Translations under genes and position numbers: made by a program
Assembly: GCA_023411395.1 (NCBI GenBank)
Contig: JAEYOV010000084.1
Span: 124,001 to 188,000, forward strand
Length of the DNA: 64,000 nucleotides
Direction: 5' to 3'
From: Bacillota bacterium
GTDB lineage: Bacteria; Bacillota; Clostridia; Christensenellales; Aristaeellaceae
The notes under the pieces: generated by a model
Databases searched by the model: none
Told to the model about the DNA's origin: nothing
What the model saw: the letters and a program-made list of their open reading frames with translations, nothing else
In this document: in pieces, positions 24,558-33,740 of the stretch
Layout of the letters: each line of letters starts with the position of its first letter
Numbering within the stretch: the first letter of the stretch is position 1

Positions 24558-25859
24558 TCACAGCTTTCGTCTGTCGACCACACGCTTTGCCTTGCCTTCG
24601 CTGCGGGGCAGGCTGCCGGGCTGGCAAAGCTTCACTTCCGCGTGGATGAGGGCGCTGGAAGCCAATTGCTCCGTCACCCTGAATTGCAATGCTTCCAACG
24701 CCTTCACCGTATCGCCCACCAGATGCGGGCTGAGTTCCACCTGTACCTCCACCGTATCCATGGCCCCGGCTCTGTCGACCATGATCTGATAGTGCGGCTC
24801 GATGCCGGGCACCTGCAGCAGCGCGTGCTCGATTTGGGAGGGGAACACGTTCACGCCCCGGATGATGAGCATATCGTCGGTGCGCCCGGTGATACGGCCC
24901 ATGCGTACATGGGTGCGGCCGCAGGCGCAGGGCTCGTCGGTTAAAATGGTCAGATCGTGGGTGCGGTAGCGGAGCAGAGGCATGCCGTGCTTGGTGAGGG
25001 TGGTAAAGGTGAGGTCGCCCTCCTGGCCGTAAGGCAAGCTTTCGCCATCCGGGCCGATCACCTCCGGCAGGAAATGATCCTCCCAGATATGCATGCCCTT
25101 TTTCTCCAGGCACTCCATGCTGACGCCGGGGCCCATCACTTCGCTCAGGCCGTATATGTTCAGGGCGTCGATGCGGAGCATGTCCTCAATCTTGTCCCGC
25201 ATGGCCTCCGTCCAGGGCTCCGCGCCGAAGATGCCGGCCTTGAGTTTGATGCGGTCAAGCGCAATGCCGGCGTTATGCAGCGATTCCGCCAGGTTGACGG
25301 CGTAGGATGGCGTGCAGCAAAGCGCCGTGGATCCGAAATCCTCCATCAGCATGAGCTGCCTTTGGGTATTCCCGCCGCTCATGGGGATGACGGCGGCTCC
25401 CACCCGCTCCGCGCCGTAATGCGCGCCGAGGCCCCCGGTGAACAGGCCATAACCGTAGGCCACCTGCACCACGTCGTTTTTGGTGACGCCGGCGCAGTAC
25501 ATGGCACGGGCCATCAGTTCCGCCCAGCGGTCGATATCGCCGCTGGTATAACCAGCCACAGATGGCTTGCCGGTCGTACCGCTGGAGGCGTGGATGCGCA
25601 CGATCTCCGACTGGGGCACGGCAAACAGCCCGAAGGGGTAACTGTTGCGCAGGTCCTCCTTTTCGGTAAAGGGAAGGAGCGTGATATCCTCCGCGCCCCG
25701 TATGTCCTTGGGCGTGATGCCCAGCTCCTGCATCTTGGTGCGGTAAAAGGGAACATTCTCATAGACCCTGCGCACCACGTCGCGCAGGCGTTCGCCCATC
25801 AGTTCCCTCAATTGCTCCCGGGGCAAGCATTCCATGGTTTTGTTCCAGTACAGGTGCAT
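24558..25859 (-). CDS. paaK: Phenylacetate-CoA ligase family protein (first paralogue)
   Basis: 433 residues. Adenylate-forming ligase: HASSGTTGKPSVAGYT (ATP loop), YGLSEVMGPGV, RYRTHDLTIL and the hinge-lysine region near the C-terminus (RSEGKAKRVVDRR). With IorAB it can interconvert aryl-acetyl-CoA and free arylacetate, recovering ATP. ATG 25859 with AAGGGG; ATG 25895 would overlap the iorB stop. About 50 percent similar by eye to the second copy in the same operon. Confidence 0.93.
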   Translation of the reverse strand: MHLYWNKTMECLPREQLRELMGERLRDVVRRVYENVPFYRTKMQELGITPKDIRGAEDITLLPFTEKEDLRNSYPFGLFAVPQSEIVRIHASSGTTGKPSVAGYTSGDIDRWAELMARAMYCAGVTKNDVVQVAYGYGLFTGGLGAHYGAERVGAAVIPMSGGNTQRQLMLMEDFGSTALCCTPSYAVNLAESLHNAGIALDRIKLKAGIFGAEPWTEAMRDKIEDMLRIDALNIYGLSEVMGPGVSMECLEKKGMHIWEDHFLPEVIGPDGESLPYGQEGDLTFTTLTKHGMPLLRYRTHDLTILTDEPCACGRTHVRMGRITGRTDDMLIIRGVNVFPSQIEHALLQVPGIEPHYQIMVDRAGAMDTVEVQVELSPHLVGDTVKALEALQFRVTEQLASSALIHAEVKLCQPGSLPRSEGKAKRVVDRRKL

Positions 25860-25894
25860 ACGCTCACGCCCCTTTTTCTTATGTAATGATTCCA

Positions 25895-26467
25895 TTATTG
25901 CGCGCCGGCGTCGAAGGCCTTAAGGTTGATTTCCAGCGTTCTGGGCGGCACGCAGGCCGCGATGGCCTTGTGCCACACATCCTTTTCCCAGGGCAGGTGC
26001 TTCGAGAGTGCCCCCAAAAGCACAAGGTTCACCGCCCGCTGGCTGCCGCACCTTTCGGCCATGGCCAGTGCGTCCAGCCGCTGCGTACGGCAAACATCCT
26101 CCGAAGCGCACAAGGGCTCCTCGGGATACTTGGCCGCGCCTGTGATCACCGGCATCGGCAAAATCCGCTGGGTGTTGACGATCAAAGTGCCGCCGGGTTT
26201 CAAAAAGTGTATGGCGCGGGCAGCCTCCAGTTCCTCAAAAGCCAGAAGATAATCGGCGCTGCTTGTGGATACCAAAGGCGCGTGCACCTTTTCCCCCACC
26301 CGAACGTGGGTAATCACGCTGCCTCCCCGCTGGGCCATGCCGTGGACCTCGCTGACCTTCACGTCACAGCCGTTTTCCAAGGCGATGTAACCCAGAATCT
26401 TGCTGGCCAGCAGCGTGCCCTGGCCGCCCACGCCCACAATCACCAGATCAAACACGGGGTTTTTCAT
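25895..26467 (-). CDS. iorB: Indolepyruvate:ferredoxin oxidoreductase, beta subunit
   Basis: 190 residues. Gamma-type POR domain: VIVGVGGQGTLLASKIL start, VSEVHGMAQRGGSV, and TSSADYLLAFEELEA. Partner of IorA in oxidative decarboxylation of aryl pyruvates to arylacetyl-CoA with reduction of ferredoxin. ATG 26467 overlaps the iorA stop by four bases (ATGA). Confidence 0.96.
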   Translation of the reverse strand: MKNPVFDLVIVGVGGQGTLLASKILGYIALENGCDVKVSEVHGMAQRGGSVITHVRVGEKVHAPLVSTSSADYLLAFEELEAARAIHFLKPGGTLIVNTQRILPMPVITGAAKYPEEPLCASEDVCRTQRLDALAMAERCGSQRAVNLVLLGALSKHLPWEKDVWHKAIAACVPPRTLEINLKAFDAGAQ

Positions 26468-28188
26468 TTGCTTTCCCTCCCCGCATGAATCGCTTTGAAA
26501 GGACAAACATCCACGCACAATCCGCAGTCCACACACAGCGCGCCGTTGATGCGTATTCCCGTATCTCCCCTCTCGATGGCCGGGCACCCAAGCCCCAGGC
26601 ACACGCCGCAGTTGCGGCAGTCCTCCACCCTGACAGGCACCGTCTTTTCCTTCAAGAGCAGCACGCAGGGCCGCCTGGCGATGATGACGGACACCGCCTC
26701 CCTTGCGGTTTCTTCTTTCAAAACTTTTTGCATTTCTTTCTGGTCAAAGGGGTCCACGACGCGCACAGACTGTACGCCACAAGCCTTGCATAGCACCTCT
26801 AGGTTAAGCTGCGGCGCCGGCTCACCCACAATGTTTTTGCCGGTAGCGGGATTCTGCTGGTGGCCGGTCATGCCGGTGATGCTGTTGTCCAGGATTACCA
26901 CGGTGATGGTGCCGCCGTTGTACACGGCATCGATCAAGGGCGTGATGCCGCTGTGGATGAAGGTACTGTCGCCCAGCACCGCCACGGTGCGGCGGGAGAA
27001 CGCCTTGCCCTGTGCCTTTTCCGCGCCGAAGGCCATGCCGATGCTGGCCCCCATGCACAAACAGGCGTCCAGCATGGATAGGGGCGGGAGCGCCGCCATG
27101 GTGTAGCAGCCGATGTCCCCCATCACGTTCAGCTTCAGCTTTTTCATGGCATAGAAGGCCCCCCGGTGCGGGCAGCCGGGGCATAATACCGGCGGCCGGG
27201 CAGGCAGCGTGTCGGCAGGTTCCAGGGGCGCGTCCTTGCCAAACATGCTGCTAATACGGCTGACAGAAAGCTCCCCCTGCAGGCCGGTCAGGTTCTTGCC
27301 CTCCACCGCAATCCCCCAGGAGGCCACCTGCTGCTCGATCACCGGCTCCAGTTCCTCAATGACCACCAGCCTGCCTACTTTTTGGGCAAAATCCCCGATC
27401 AGCTTTCGGGGCAATGGATGCACCAAACCCAGTTTCAATACACTGGCATCAGGCAGCGCTTCCTTTACATAGGCATAACAGGCCCCGCTGCAGATGACGC
27501 CAAGGGAGGTATCACCCATCTCCATCCGGTTGACGGGCAGGGTATTGGCATCCTCCGCCATCTGGTTCATTCGCTGCTCCACCACTACATGGCGCTTTCT
27601 TGCCATGCCGGGCATCATGACGTACTTCATAAAATCCCGCTGATAGGGCTTTACTTCCACCTCTGCCCTGTCCTCCAGGGACACGGCGGAGCGGGCGTGG
27701 GCGATGCGGGTGGTGAGGCGTACGAACACGGGCGTATCATACTGCTCGCTGAGCGAAAACGCCAGCCTGACAAAATCCTTGCACTCCTGGCTGTCGGAAG
27801 GCTCCAGCATGGGGATGTGGGCGGCCCTGGCATAGTAGCGGCTGTCCTGCTCATTCTGGCTGGAGTGCATGGCCGGGTCATCGGCGCACACTACCGCCAT
27901 TCCGCCGCGAATGCCCGTATAGGCGGCGGTGAACAAAGGGTCCGCCGCCACGTTCACGCCCACGTGCTTCATGCAGGTCATGCTGCGCGCCCCGGCCATG
28001 GCCGCCCCATAAGCCACCTCGGCGGCCACCTTTTCATTGGGCGCCCATTCGCAGTTCATTTCCCCGTATTGGGCCGCGTACTCTGTGATTTCGGTGCTGG
28101 GGGTGCCGGGGTAGCTGGATACCACCCTGACTCCCGCCTCGTAAGCTCCCCTGGCGATGGCTTCGTTGCCCAGCATCAGTTTCTTCAT
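26464..28188 (-). CDS. iorA: Indolepyruvate:ferredoxin oxidoreductase, alpha subunit
   Basis: 574 residues. TPP-binding core (CPGCPHRG, GDIGCYTM, GDSTFIHSGI...NSITGMTGHQQNP) after an N-terminal POR domain (SSYPGTPSTEITEY). The C-terminal 60 residues carry two 4Fe-4S motifs, CRNCGVCLGLGC and CVDCGLCVDVCP. Oxidises transaminated Trp, Phe and Tyr. ATG 28188 is used; ATG 28203 would overlap the AAGGA site. Central gene of the aromatic amino acid fermentation operon. Confidence 0.97.
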   Translation of the reverse strand: MKKLMLGNEAIARGAYEAGVRVVSSYPGTPSTEITEYAAQYGEMNCEWAPNEKVAAEVAYGAAMAGARSMTCMKHVGVNVAADPLFTAAYTGIRGGMAVVCADDPAMHSSQNEQDSRYYARAAHIPMLEPSDSQECKDFVRLAFSLSEQYDTPVFVRLTTRIAHARSAVSLEDRAEVEVKPYQRDFMKYVMMPGMARKRHVVVEQRMNQMAEDANTLPVNRMEMGDTSLGVICSGACYAYVKEALPDASVLKLGLVHPLPRKLIGDFAQKVGRLVVIEELEPVIEQQVASWGIAVEGKNLTGLQGELSVSRISSMFGKDAPLEPADTLPARPPVLCPGCPHRGAFYAMKKLKLNVMGDIGCYTMAALPPLSMLDACLCMGASIGMAFGAEKAQGKAFSRRTVAVLGDSTFIHSGITPLIDAVYNGGTITVVILDNSITGMTGHQQNPATGKNIVGEPAPQLNLEVLCKACGVQSVRVVDPFDQKEMQKVLKEETAREAVSVIIARRPCVLLLKEKTVPVRVEDCRNCGVCLGLGCPAIERGDTGIRINGALCVDCGLCVDVCPFKAIHAGRESK

Positions 28189-28213
28189 TGAATAAACGCA
28201 CATCCTTGAAACA

Positions 28214-29503
28214 TTATTTTCTAAGATCGGTCACTCTTTTGGCTTTGCCCTCAAACCGTTTGAGGGTGTTGGGGGAAGCGAAGGTCACCTCAACGTCGAT
28301 CCCCAGGATGGTGCGAATCTCGCCCTGGATGCGCCTTTGCAGCGCTTCCAGCTCGCTCCACCTCTCCAGCAGGCTGCCGTCGATGAGCTCGGTTTTTACT
28401 TCCAGATGATCGGTATAATTCCGTCGGTCCACCACAATTTCATAGTGGGGTCCGATGCCCGGCCTGCCCATGAGCACGCTTTCGATCTGGGAGGGGAACA
28501 CGTTCACGCCCCTTATGATCAGCATGTCGTCGCTGCGGCCCTTCACCTTTTCCATGCGTACCAATGTCCGCCCGCATTCGCAGGGCGCATGAATCAGGCG
28601 GGTAATATCCCTTGTCCGGTAGCGCAGGGTGGGCTGTGCCTCCTTGGTGAGTGTGGTCAGCACCAATTCCCCCTCCGCCCCTTCCGGCAGCACTGCCCCC
28701 GTATCCGGGTCGATGATCTCGGGATAGAAGTGGTCCTCGTTGATATGCATGCCCTTCTTGCACGCGCACTCCCCCGAAACGCCCGGGCCGATGATCTCCG
28801 TCAGGCCATAGTTTTCCGTGGCCAGAATCCCCCAGCGCCGCTCGATCTCCGCCCGCATCTCCTCGGTGGAGCCTTCCCCGCCGAACAATCCCGCCCGCAA
28901 ATGGATATCCTCCATGACCCCCATCTGCTCCGCCACCTCGGCCATGTACATAGCGTAGCTGGGCGTGCATATGAGCGCCGTGGCGCCAAAGTCCCGCATG
29001 ACGTTGATCTGCCGCTCGGTATTGCCGCCGGATATGGGGATGATCGCCGCACCTACCCGCTCCAGCCCGCCATGCAGGCCGAAGGCACCGGTGAACAGGG
29101 TGTAGCCGAAGGATATTTGCGCGATGTCCTCCGCCGTGACCCCGGCGGCGGTAACGATGCGGGCGATGTTTTCCGCCCACATGTCCAGATCGCCCTTTGT
29201 ATAGCCGGCCGTGATGGGCTTGCCCGTGGTGCCGCTGGAGGCGTGGATGCGCAGCACGTTCTTCATGGGCACCGCCAGAAGCTTGAAAGGGTACTGCTCC
29301 CTAAGGTCCAGCTTGCTGGTGAGCGGGATCAGCGAAATATCCGAAAGTGTACGTATATCCTCCGGCTTTAAGCCGATTTTCCGCATCTTCTCCCGGTACA
29401 TGGGCACGTTGTCATACGCGTGGCGCACCGACCACTGAAGCCTCTTCCATTGCAGGGAACGCATTTCCTCCCTGCCGCACATTTCAACTTCCGGATTCCA
29501 CAT
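28214..29503 (-). CDS. paaK: Phenylacetate-CoA ligase family protein (second paralogue)
   Basis: 429 residues. Same adenylating-enzyme motifs: HASSGTTGKPITAGYT, YGLTEIIGPGVSGEC, RYRTRDITRL, and the C-terminal RFEGKAKRVTDLRK. First gene of the operon, followed after 25 bases by iorA. Two ligases around one oxidoreductase suggests different aryl specificities (phenyl- versus indole- or hydroxyphenylacetate). Confidence 0.94.
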   Translation of the reverse strand: MWNPEVEMCGREEMRSLQWKRLQWSVRHAYDNVPMYREKMRKIGLKPEDIRTLSDISLIPLTSKLDLREQYPFKLLAVPMKNVLRIHASSGTTGKPITAGYTKGDLDMWAENIARIVTAAGVTAEDIAQISFGYTLFTGAFGLHGGLERVGAAIIPISGGNTERQINVMRDFGATALICTPSYAMYMAEVAEQMGVMEDIHLRAGLFGGEGSTEEMRAEIERRWGILATENYGLTEIIGPGVSGECACKKGMHINEDHFYPEIIDPDTGAVLPEGAEGELVLTTLTKEAQPTLRYRTRDITRLIHAPCECGRTLVRMEKVKGRSDDMLIIRGVNVFPSQIESVLMGRPGIGPHYEIVVDRRNYTDHLEVKTELIDGSLLERWSELEALQRRIQGEIRTILGIDVEVTFASPNTLKRFEGKAKRVTDLRK

Positions 29504-29601
29504 TTAATTCCCGCTCCTTCCGTACTGCCGGGTCTTGCACGCGGCCCATCCTACCTGACTTCCGGCAAGCGTGATCCACCGCTTGTCCACTACTGCCTCA
29601 C

Positions 29602-29630
29602 AGTATAACAAAGCCGTTCAAAAAATGAAA
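29602..29630 (-). promoter_or_regulatory. Probable promoter of the paaK-iorAB operon
   Basis: -10 TATACT (29607-29602), 17-bp spacer, weak -35 TTTCAT (29630-29625), about 100 bases before the first paaK start and just after the ykvI-like gene. Confidence 0.45.
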
Positions 29631-29666
29631 GTACTCACCGTGTATTTTCATACAGCCATTTGTTGC

Positions 29667-30686
29667 TTAAATTGCCTTCTTTTTGCCCGTGAGCATCCAC
29701 AAAAGCAGCAGCAGGCACAAAAAACCCAGCGCGGGGTACACAATACCCACCAGCCTCGCAAAGCCGATAACACCAAAGAGCAAAAAGAGGCCGCCTGTCA
29801 GCACGAAATTGAGCCAGCCGGGCTTGCAGTATCCAACCATGTTGAAAAGGCTGCGTGAAGCCGCCAGCAGTGTGGTGAACACCGCCAGGTACAGCCCGAT
29901 GATGGACACCCAAAAGCCCAATTTGCCAAACTTTTTCAATAGCATCACGATGGGCAGGGCCGCATCCGCAAGCTGAGGCTGCCGCGAAAGAACAACATTG
30001 CCCAGCGCCAGCAGCGCCAGCAGGCAAAGGCCCAGATAAATTGCCGTGCGGGCTGCCCGCTTGCCGGTCATTCCCCGGCCGATTTCGCACAGCACGCCGG
30101 CAGCCAGGGTGATATTCAGCGCTCCATAGCTGACGCCGAAAAGGATCACCTCCACAACCTTCCGCCAGGCGGGCAGGATCATTTGCGGCGCAGCCGCAGC
30201 CCCTTCCGGCGGAATCAGGCACAGCAAAAAAACAATCGCTATTGCCGGAACAAGCAATGTGCTTACAACGGCCAGGGGCGTCAGGCTCTTGCTGGACAGG
30301 ACCAGCCCAAGAGCAAGCGTACCCAAAAGCACAATCCAGTAGGCTCCGTGCACCGGCAGCGCCAGAGCGCCCAATTCCCCAGCGGCCGCCGACATGCTTC
30401 CGCCCGTTGTACCCATCAAAACGGTGAAGGCGATGGTACCCACAATACCGGCCGGGCCAAGATAGGCGCGGCAAAGCTCACTCAAGGAGACGGCATCGGC
30501 CTCCCTGGCTTTTTTCATAATGGCGAAGGCAAACATCCCCATTGCTGCCGATGCGAGAAAAACCCCGATCCAGGAGAAGGGGCCGTACCGGCTGAAGAAC
30601 CGCATGATTTCCCTGCCCGAGGCAAAGCCTGCCCCCACAATGGCCCCCGTGCACTGGAGCACCGCGTTGCGTATCCGGTGATCCAT
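29667..30686 (-). CDS. YkvI family multi-pass membrane transporter-like protein
   Basis: 339 residues with about ten hydrophobic helices and the start AIVGAGFASGREIMRFFSRYG, characteristic of the YkvI family in the LeuT-fold amino acid transporter superfamily. Substrate unknown; position upstream of an aromatic amino acid fermentation operon makes an amino acid plausible but this is only inference. ATG 30686 is eight bases after GGAGG; GTG 30695 overlaps that site. Confidence 0.85.
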   Translation of the reverse strand: MDHRIRNAVLQCTGAIVGAGFASGREIMRFFSRYGPFSWIGVFLASAAMGMFAFAIMKKAREADAVSLSELCRAYLGPAGIVGTIAFTVLMGTTGGSMSAAAGELGALALPVHGAYWIVLLGTLALGLVLSSKSLTPLAVVSTLLVPAIAIVFLLCLIPPEGAAAAPQMILPAWRKVVEVILFGVSYGALNITLAAGVLCEIGRGMTGKRAARTAIYLGLCLLALLALGNVVLSRQPQLADAALPIVMLLKKFGKLGFWVSIIGLYLAVFTTLLAASRSLFNMVGYCKPGWLNFVLTGGLFLLFGVIGFARLVGIVYPALGFLCLLLLLWMLTGKKKAI

Positions 30687-30760
30687 ATTGGCCACCTCCC
30701 CTTCCCTACAATGTACAGGGAAGGCAGATGGTTTATGTACCGGACACAGGATATGGCCAG

Positions 30761-30789
30761 TTGTTTTTGTCCGATTTTTTTAGTATAGT
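30761..30789 (+). promoter_or_regulatory. Promoter of the + strand GNAT gene
   Basis: -35 TTGTTT (30761-30766), 17-bp spacer, -10 TATAGT (30784-30789), 41 bases before the start codon. Confidence 0.6.
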
Positions 30790-30830
30790 TTAATTGCCAA
30801 TTGGGGATATGAAGGGCAGTGTTTAAGCGT

Positions 30831-31661
30831 ATGCAAAAAGAAGTTTACAGGAATGCCGATCTTGCCGGTAAAATTGTAAATGCTGACAGCGACATGAGCT
30901 TTGCGGGCATTGTCTCCGGCAACAACAACGGGGAAGTCTGGGTTGACAGCTTGACATTGCCAACCATTGCTTTGGTATGGTCGGAGTATTTGCAGTGCTT
31001 TCAATGGATGGGGTCCCATGCAGGCAGCCTTCTTTCCATTGATCTTGGCGAATTGCTCAATATTACGCTCCCTGAATTCTGTAAGGAAAAAGGTCTCGAT
31101 TATGTCGAATATGCCTGCGATCTTACGGAATGGTATCCGGTCATCCATAACGCCTTGCCCCAGCGCAACGTTATGGAGAACTGGCAGATGATATACAAAC
31201 AGCCAACAGAACTGGGGTTTACTGATTTCTCCCCGGAAATGCCATACGGGTACAAGCTGCAAAAAATTGATGCGGGCTTCCTTCATGCCATTGCAAATGG
31301 CAACACGGTCACAAATCCCGAATTTTTGCTTGACAAGCTAATCCCGTGCTGGAAGGAGCCGGGCAATTACCTGCGCTTGGGGAATGGTTATGCCGCCATC
31401 TGCGAAAGCGAAATCGCAAGCGTTGCGGTGACCGATTCCAGATACCAGGACATATGCTCCATCGGTGTGGAAACACAGGAAAAGCACCGGCGAAAGGGCC
31501 TTTCCGGAATTTTGGCCCAAATGCTTATATGTGAGCTGAGCAAGCAGCAGTTGAAGGTTTGGTGGGATTGCATGGAATGCAATACCGCGTCACAGAAAAC
31601 TGCTCAAAAGGCCGGATTATCATTTGACCATAAGTACAAGGTCTGCTGGTACAATGTATAA
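30831..31661 (+). CDS. GNAT-fold acetyltransferase of the two-domain GNAT_acetyltran type
   Basis: 276 residues. An N-terminal helical/GNAT-like half (DSLTLPTIALVWSEYLQCF) and a C-terminal catalytic GNAT half with IGVETQEKHRRKGLSGILA (acetyl-CoA loop RRKGLS) and NTASQKTAQKAGL. Resembles the PF12746 group of clostridial and bacillar acetyltransferases. Start uncertain: ATG 30831, or GTG 30819 closer to GAAGGGC. Lower GC than the surrounding genes. Convergent with the next GNAT with three bases between stops. Confidence 0.87.
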   Translation: MQKEVYRNADLAGKIVNADSDMSFAGIVSGNNNGEVWVDSLTLPTIALVWSEYLQCFQWMGSHAGSLLSIDLGELLNITLPEFCKEKGLDYVEYACDLTEWYPVIHNALPQRNVMENWQMIYKQPTELGFTDFSPEMPYGYKLQKIDAGFLHAIANGNTVTNPEFLLDKLIPCWKEPGNYLRLGNGYAAICESEIASVAVTDSRYQDICSIGVETQEKHRRKGLSGILAQMLICELSKQQLKVWWDCMECNTASQKTAQKAGLSFDHKYKVCWYNV

Positions 31662-31664
31662 ATA

Positions 31665-32132
31665 TCACTTCGGTTTCAGCATCATGGCCTCCTCATCCGG
31701 CACAAAGCCATACCGCTGATAGATCGGCCTGCCCATATCCGTCGCTCTTAAAGTAATGTCATGGATGTTCCTGTTGAATGCCTCCTTCACAAGCAGATCC
31801 ACGATCTTGGCTGCTATCCCCTGTCCCCGGTATTTTGTAACCGTATAGATATTCATGATGTAAGCCTTCCTGCCGGAGGGATTCGAGCAGTTGGGCATGA
31901 TCTGATAAAAGCTGATGCCGCCGCAGCCGGCAAACTCTTGCCCGTCATAGACCAAATACGCTACATGGATATCCTTTTCAAAGCTGTCCAAATAATAGTC
32001 GCGGCAGCTCCTTTCAACAGGACCAAGGTCTGCCTCCGGTGATAATCCCTTGACCGCCCGGAGCATTTCCATCCTTGTTCTCACCAATTGCTCAAGTTCC
32101 CCTTTGCCTGCCTTTAGATAAACAAATGCCAC
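31665..32132 (-). CDS. GNAT family N-acetyltransferase
   Basis: 155 residues with the full GNAT core: LVRTRMEML start, YIMNIYTVTKYRGQGIAAKIV (acetyl-CoA loop YRGQGIA) and IYQRYGFVPDEEAM. GTG 32132 follows GGAGGCGG; ATG 32165 would place the site inside the gene. Substrate unknown. Confidence 0.92.
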   Translation of the reverse strand: MAFVYLKAGKGELEQLVRTRMEMLRAVKGLSPEADLGPVERSCRDYYLDSFEKDIHVAYLVYDGQEFAGCGGISFYQIMPNCSNPSGRKAYIMNIYTVTKYRGQGIAAKIVDLLVKEAFNRNIHDITLRATDMGRPIYQRYGFVPDEEAMMLKPK

Positions 32133-32191
32133 AGAACCGCCTCCGCATTCCAATTGAATATGCATGATTATGCAATTAATGTTCTACGGCA

Positions 32192-32224
32192 AAGGCCCGC
32201 TCTCCTTTGTTGAAAGCGGGCCTT
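32192..32224 (-). terminator. Terminator-like hairpin after ftsZ
   Basis: 10-bp stem AAGGCCCGCT/AGCGGGCCTT, 16 bases beyond the ftsZ stop, with a short T-run (CTTTG). Confidence 0.65.
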
Positions 32225-32240
32225 GCATATGTATGTGATA

Positions 32241-33671
32241 TTACTTTTTCGGCGCCCTTCTTAAAAAGGCGGGCACACCCAGCTCGTCCTTTTCAGGGGC
32301 GGCGGGCTGCTGGGGCGCTGGGGGATAGGGATTCATGCCATAAGGATTCTGGGCCGGCGGATAATAGGGCTGCTGGGGCTGATAAGGTACGTAACCCGGC
32401 TGCTGTCCGGAATAGGGCTGCCCATAGTTGGGTTGATAGGGCTGCTGCATGGGCGGCTGGGCCTGAGGTGCCGGAGCCGGCGCGGAAGGCCGGCCGCTGC
32501 CCACAAAGCCCGGAATCTCCGGCTCAAAGGGCTGTTCCGTCTTTGCGGGAGACGGTTCCCCATCCGCCTGCTCATGGGCAGCGGGCCCCGCGGCGGGAGC
32601 GGCGGGGGCTGCATTGCGGGAAGCGTAGGGATTGTAGGTAGGCCGGGTTTCGTAAGCACCCGCCGTGCGGATGCGTTCAAAGGGCTTCTTGGCCGGCTCC
32701 TTGGGTGGGAAGGGCGTCTTTTCAAACCCGGTGGCGATGACGGTGATGCGCACCTCGTCGCCCATGCGCTCATCGATGCCCGCGCCGAAGATGATATTGG
32801 CCTCGCTGTCGGCGGACTGCATCACCAGGTTGGCGGCCTCGTTGATGTCCACGATGGAGATGTCCTCGCCGCCGGTAATGTTGATGAGCACCGCGCGGGC
32901 GCCGTCGATGTTGGTCTCCAGCAGCGGGCTTTGGATGGCGTTCTTCGCGGCGTCCACCATGCGGTTTTCGCCCTTGCCGACACCGATGCCCATATGGGCC
33001 ATGCCGCCGGATTCCATGACCGTTTTGACATCCGCAAAGTCCAGGTTGATAAGCGCGGGCACGGCGATCAGGTCGCTGATGCCCTGAATGCCCTGGCGCA
33101 GCACATCATCGGCGATACGGAAGGCCTCCAGCATGGTGGTGCCCTTGCTCACCACCTGCAAAAGCCTGTCGTTGGGGATCACCACCAGGGTGTCCACCCG
33201 CTGCTTCAAATCCGCAATGCCCATTTCGGCATTCTTCATGCGCTGCTTGCCTTCAAACTGGAAGGGCTTGGTAACCACGGCAATGGTCAGGCAACCCAGA
33301 TCCCTTGCAATTTCGGCCACAATGGGGGCCGCGCCCGTGCCGGTCCCGCCGCCCATGCCGGCGGTGACGAACACAAGGTCTGCGCCTTTTAGCACCTGGG
33401 CGATTTCTTCCCGGCTCTCCTCGGCGGCCCGGCGGCCAATGTCGGGGATGGCGCCTGCGCCAAGGCCTTTGGTGAGCTTTTCACCGATTTGAATCTTCGT
33501 AGTGGCGTTGGACAGACTCAGCGCCTGACGGTCCGTGTTGACGGAGATAAACTCCACGCCTTTCAGCCCGGCATCCACCATGCGGTTGACGGCATTGTTG
33601 CCGCCGCCGCCGCAGCCCACCACTTTTATGGACGCAAAATTCGCCTGATCGTCCATCTGAAATTCCAGCAC
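32241..33671 (-). CDS. ftsZ: Cell division protein FtsZ
   Basis: 476 residues, longer than the usual ~380-400. Tubulin-like GTPase that forms the Z-ring. GGGGNNAVNRM, the tubulin signature GMGGGTGTGAAP, and NLDFADVKTVM T7 loop are all present. Residues ~325-458 form an unusually long Pro/Gln/Tyr-rich linker with PYQP-like repeats, ending in the conserved C-terminal peptide DELGVPAFLRR that binds FtsA and other partners. GTG at 33671 follows AGGGGGA. Last gene of the dcw cluster. Confidence 0.98.
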   Translation of the reverse strand: MLEFQMDDQANFASIKVVGCGGGGNNAVNRMVDAGLKGVEFISVNTDRQALSLSNATTKIQIGEKLTKGLGAGAIPDIGRRAAEESREEIAQVLKGADLVFVTAGMGGGTGTGAAPIVAEIARDLGCLTIAVVTKPFQFEGKQRMKNAEMGIADLKQRVDTLVVIPNDRLLQVVSKGTTMLEAFRIADDVLRQGIQGISDLIAVPALINLDFADVKTVMESGGMAHMGIGVGKGENRMVDAAKNAIQSPLLETNIDGARAVLINITGGEDISIVDINEAANLVMQSADSEANIIFGAGIDERMGDEVRITVIATGFEKTPFPPKEPAKKPFERIRTAGAYETRPTYNPYASRNAAPAAPAAGPAAHEQADGEPSPAKTEQPFEPEIPGFVGSGRPSAPAPAPQAQPPMQQPYQPNYGQPYSGQQPGYVPYQPQQPYYPPAQNPYGMNPYPPAPQQPAAPEKDELGVPAFLRRAPKK

Positions 33672-33740
33672 GTTCCATCCCCCTACTCTGTATCAAAATC
33701 CGTAAGCTTCAAAAAGGGAAGATTCCGTTCCACCGGGCGG

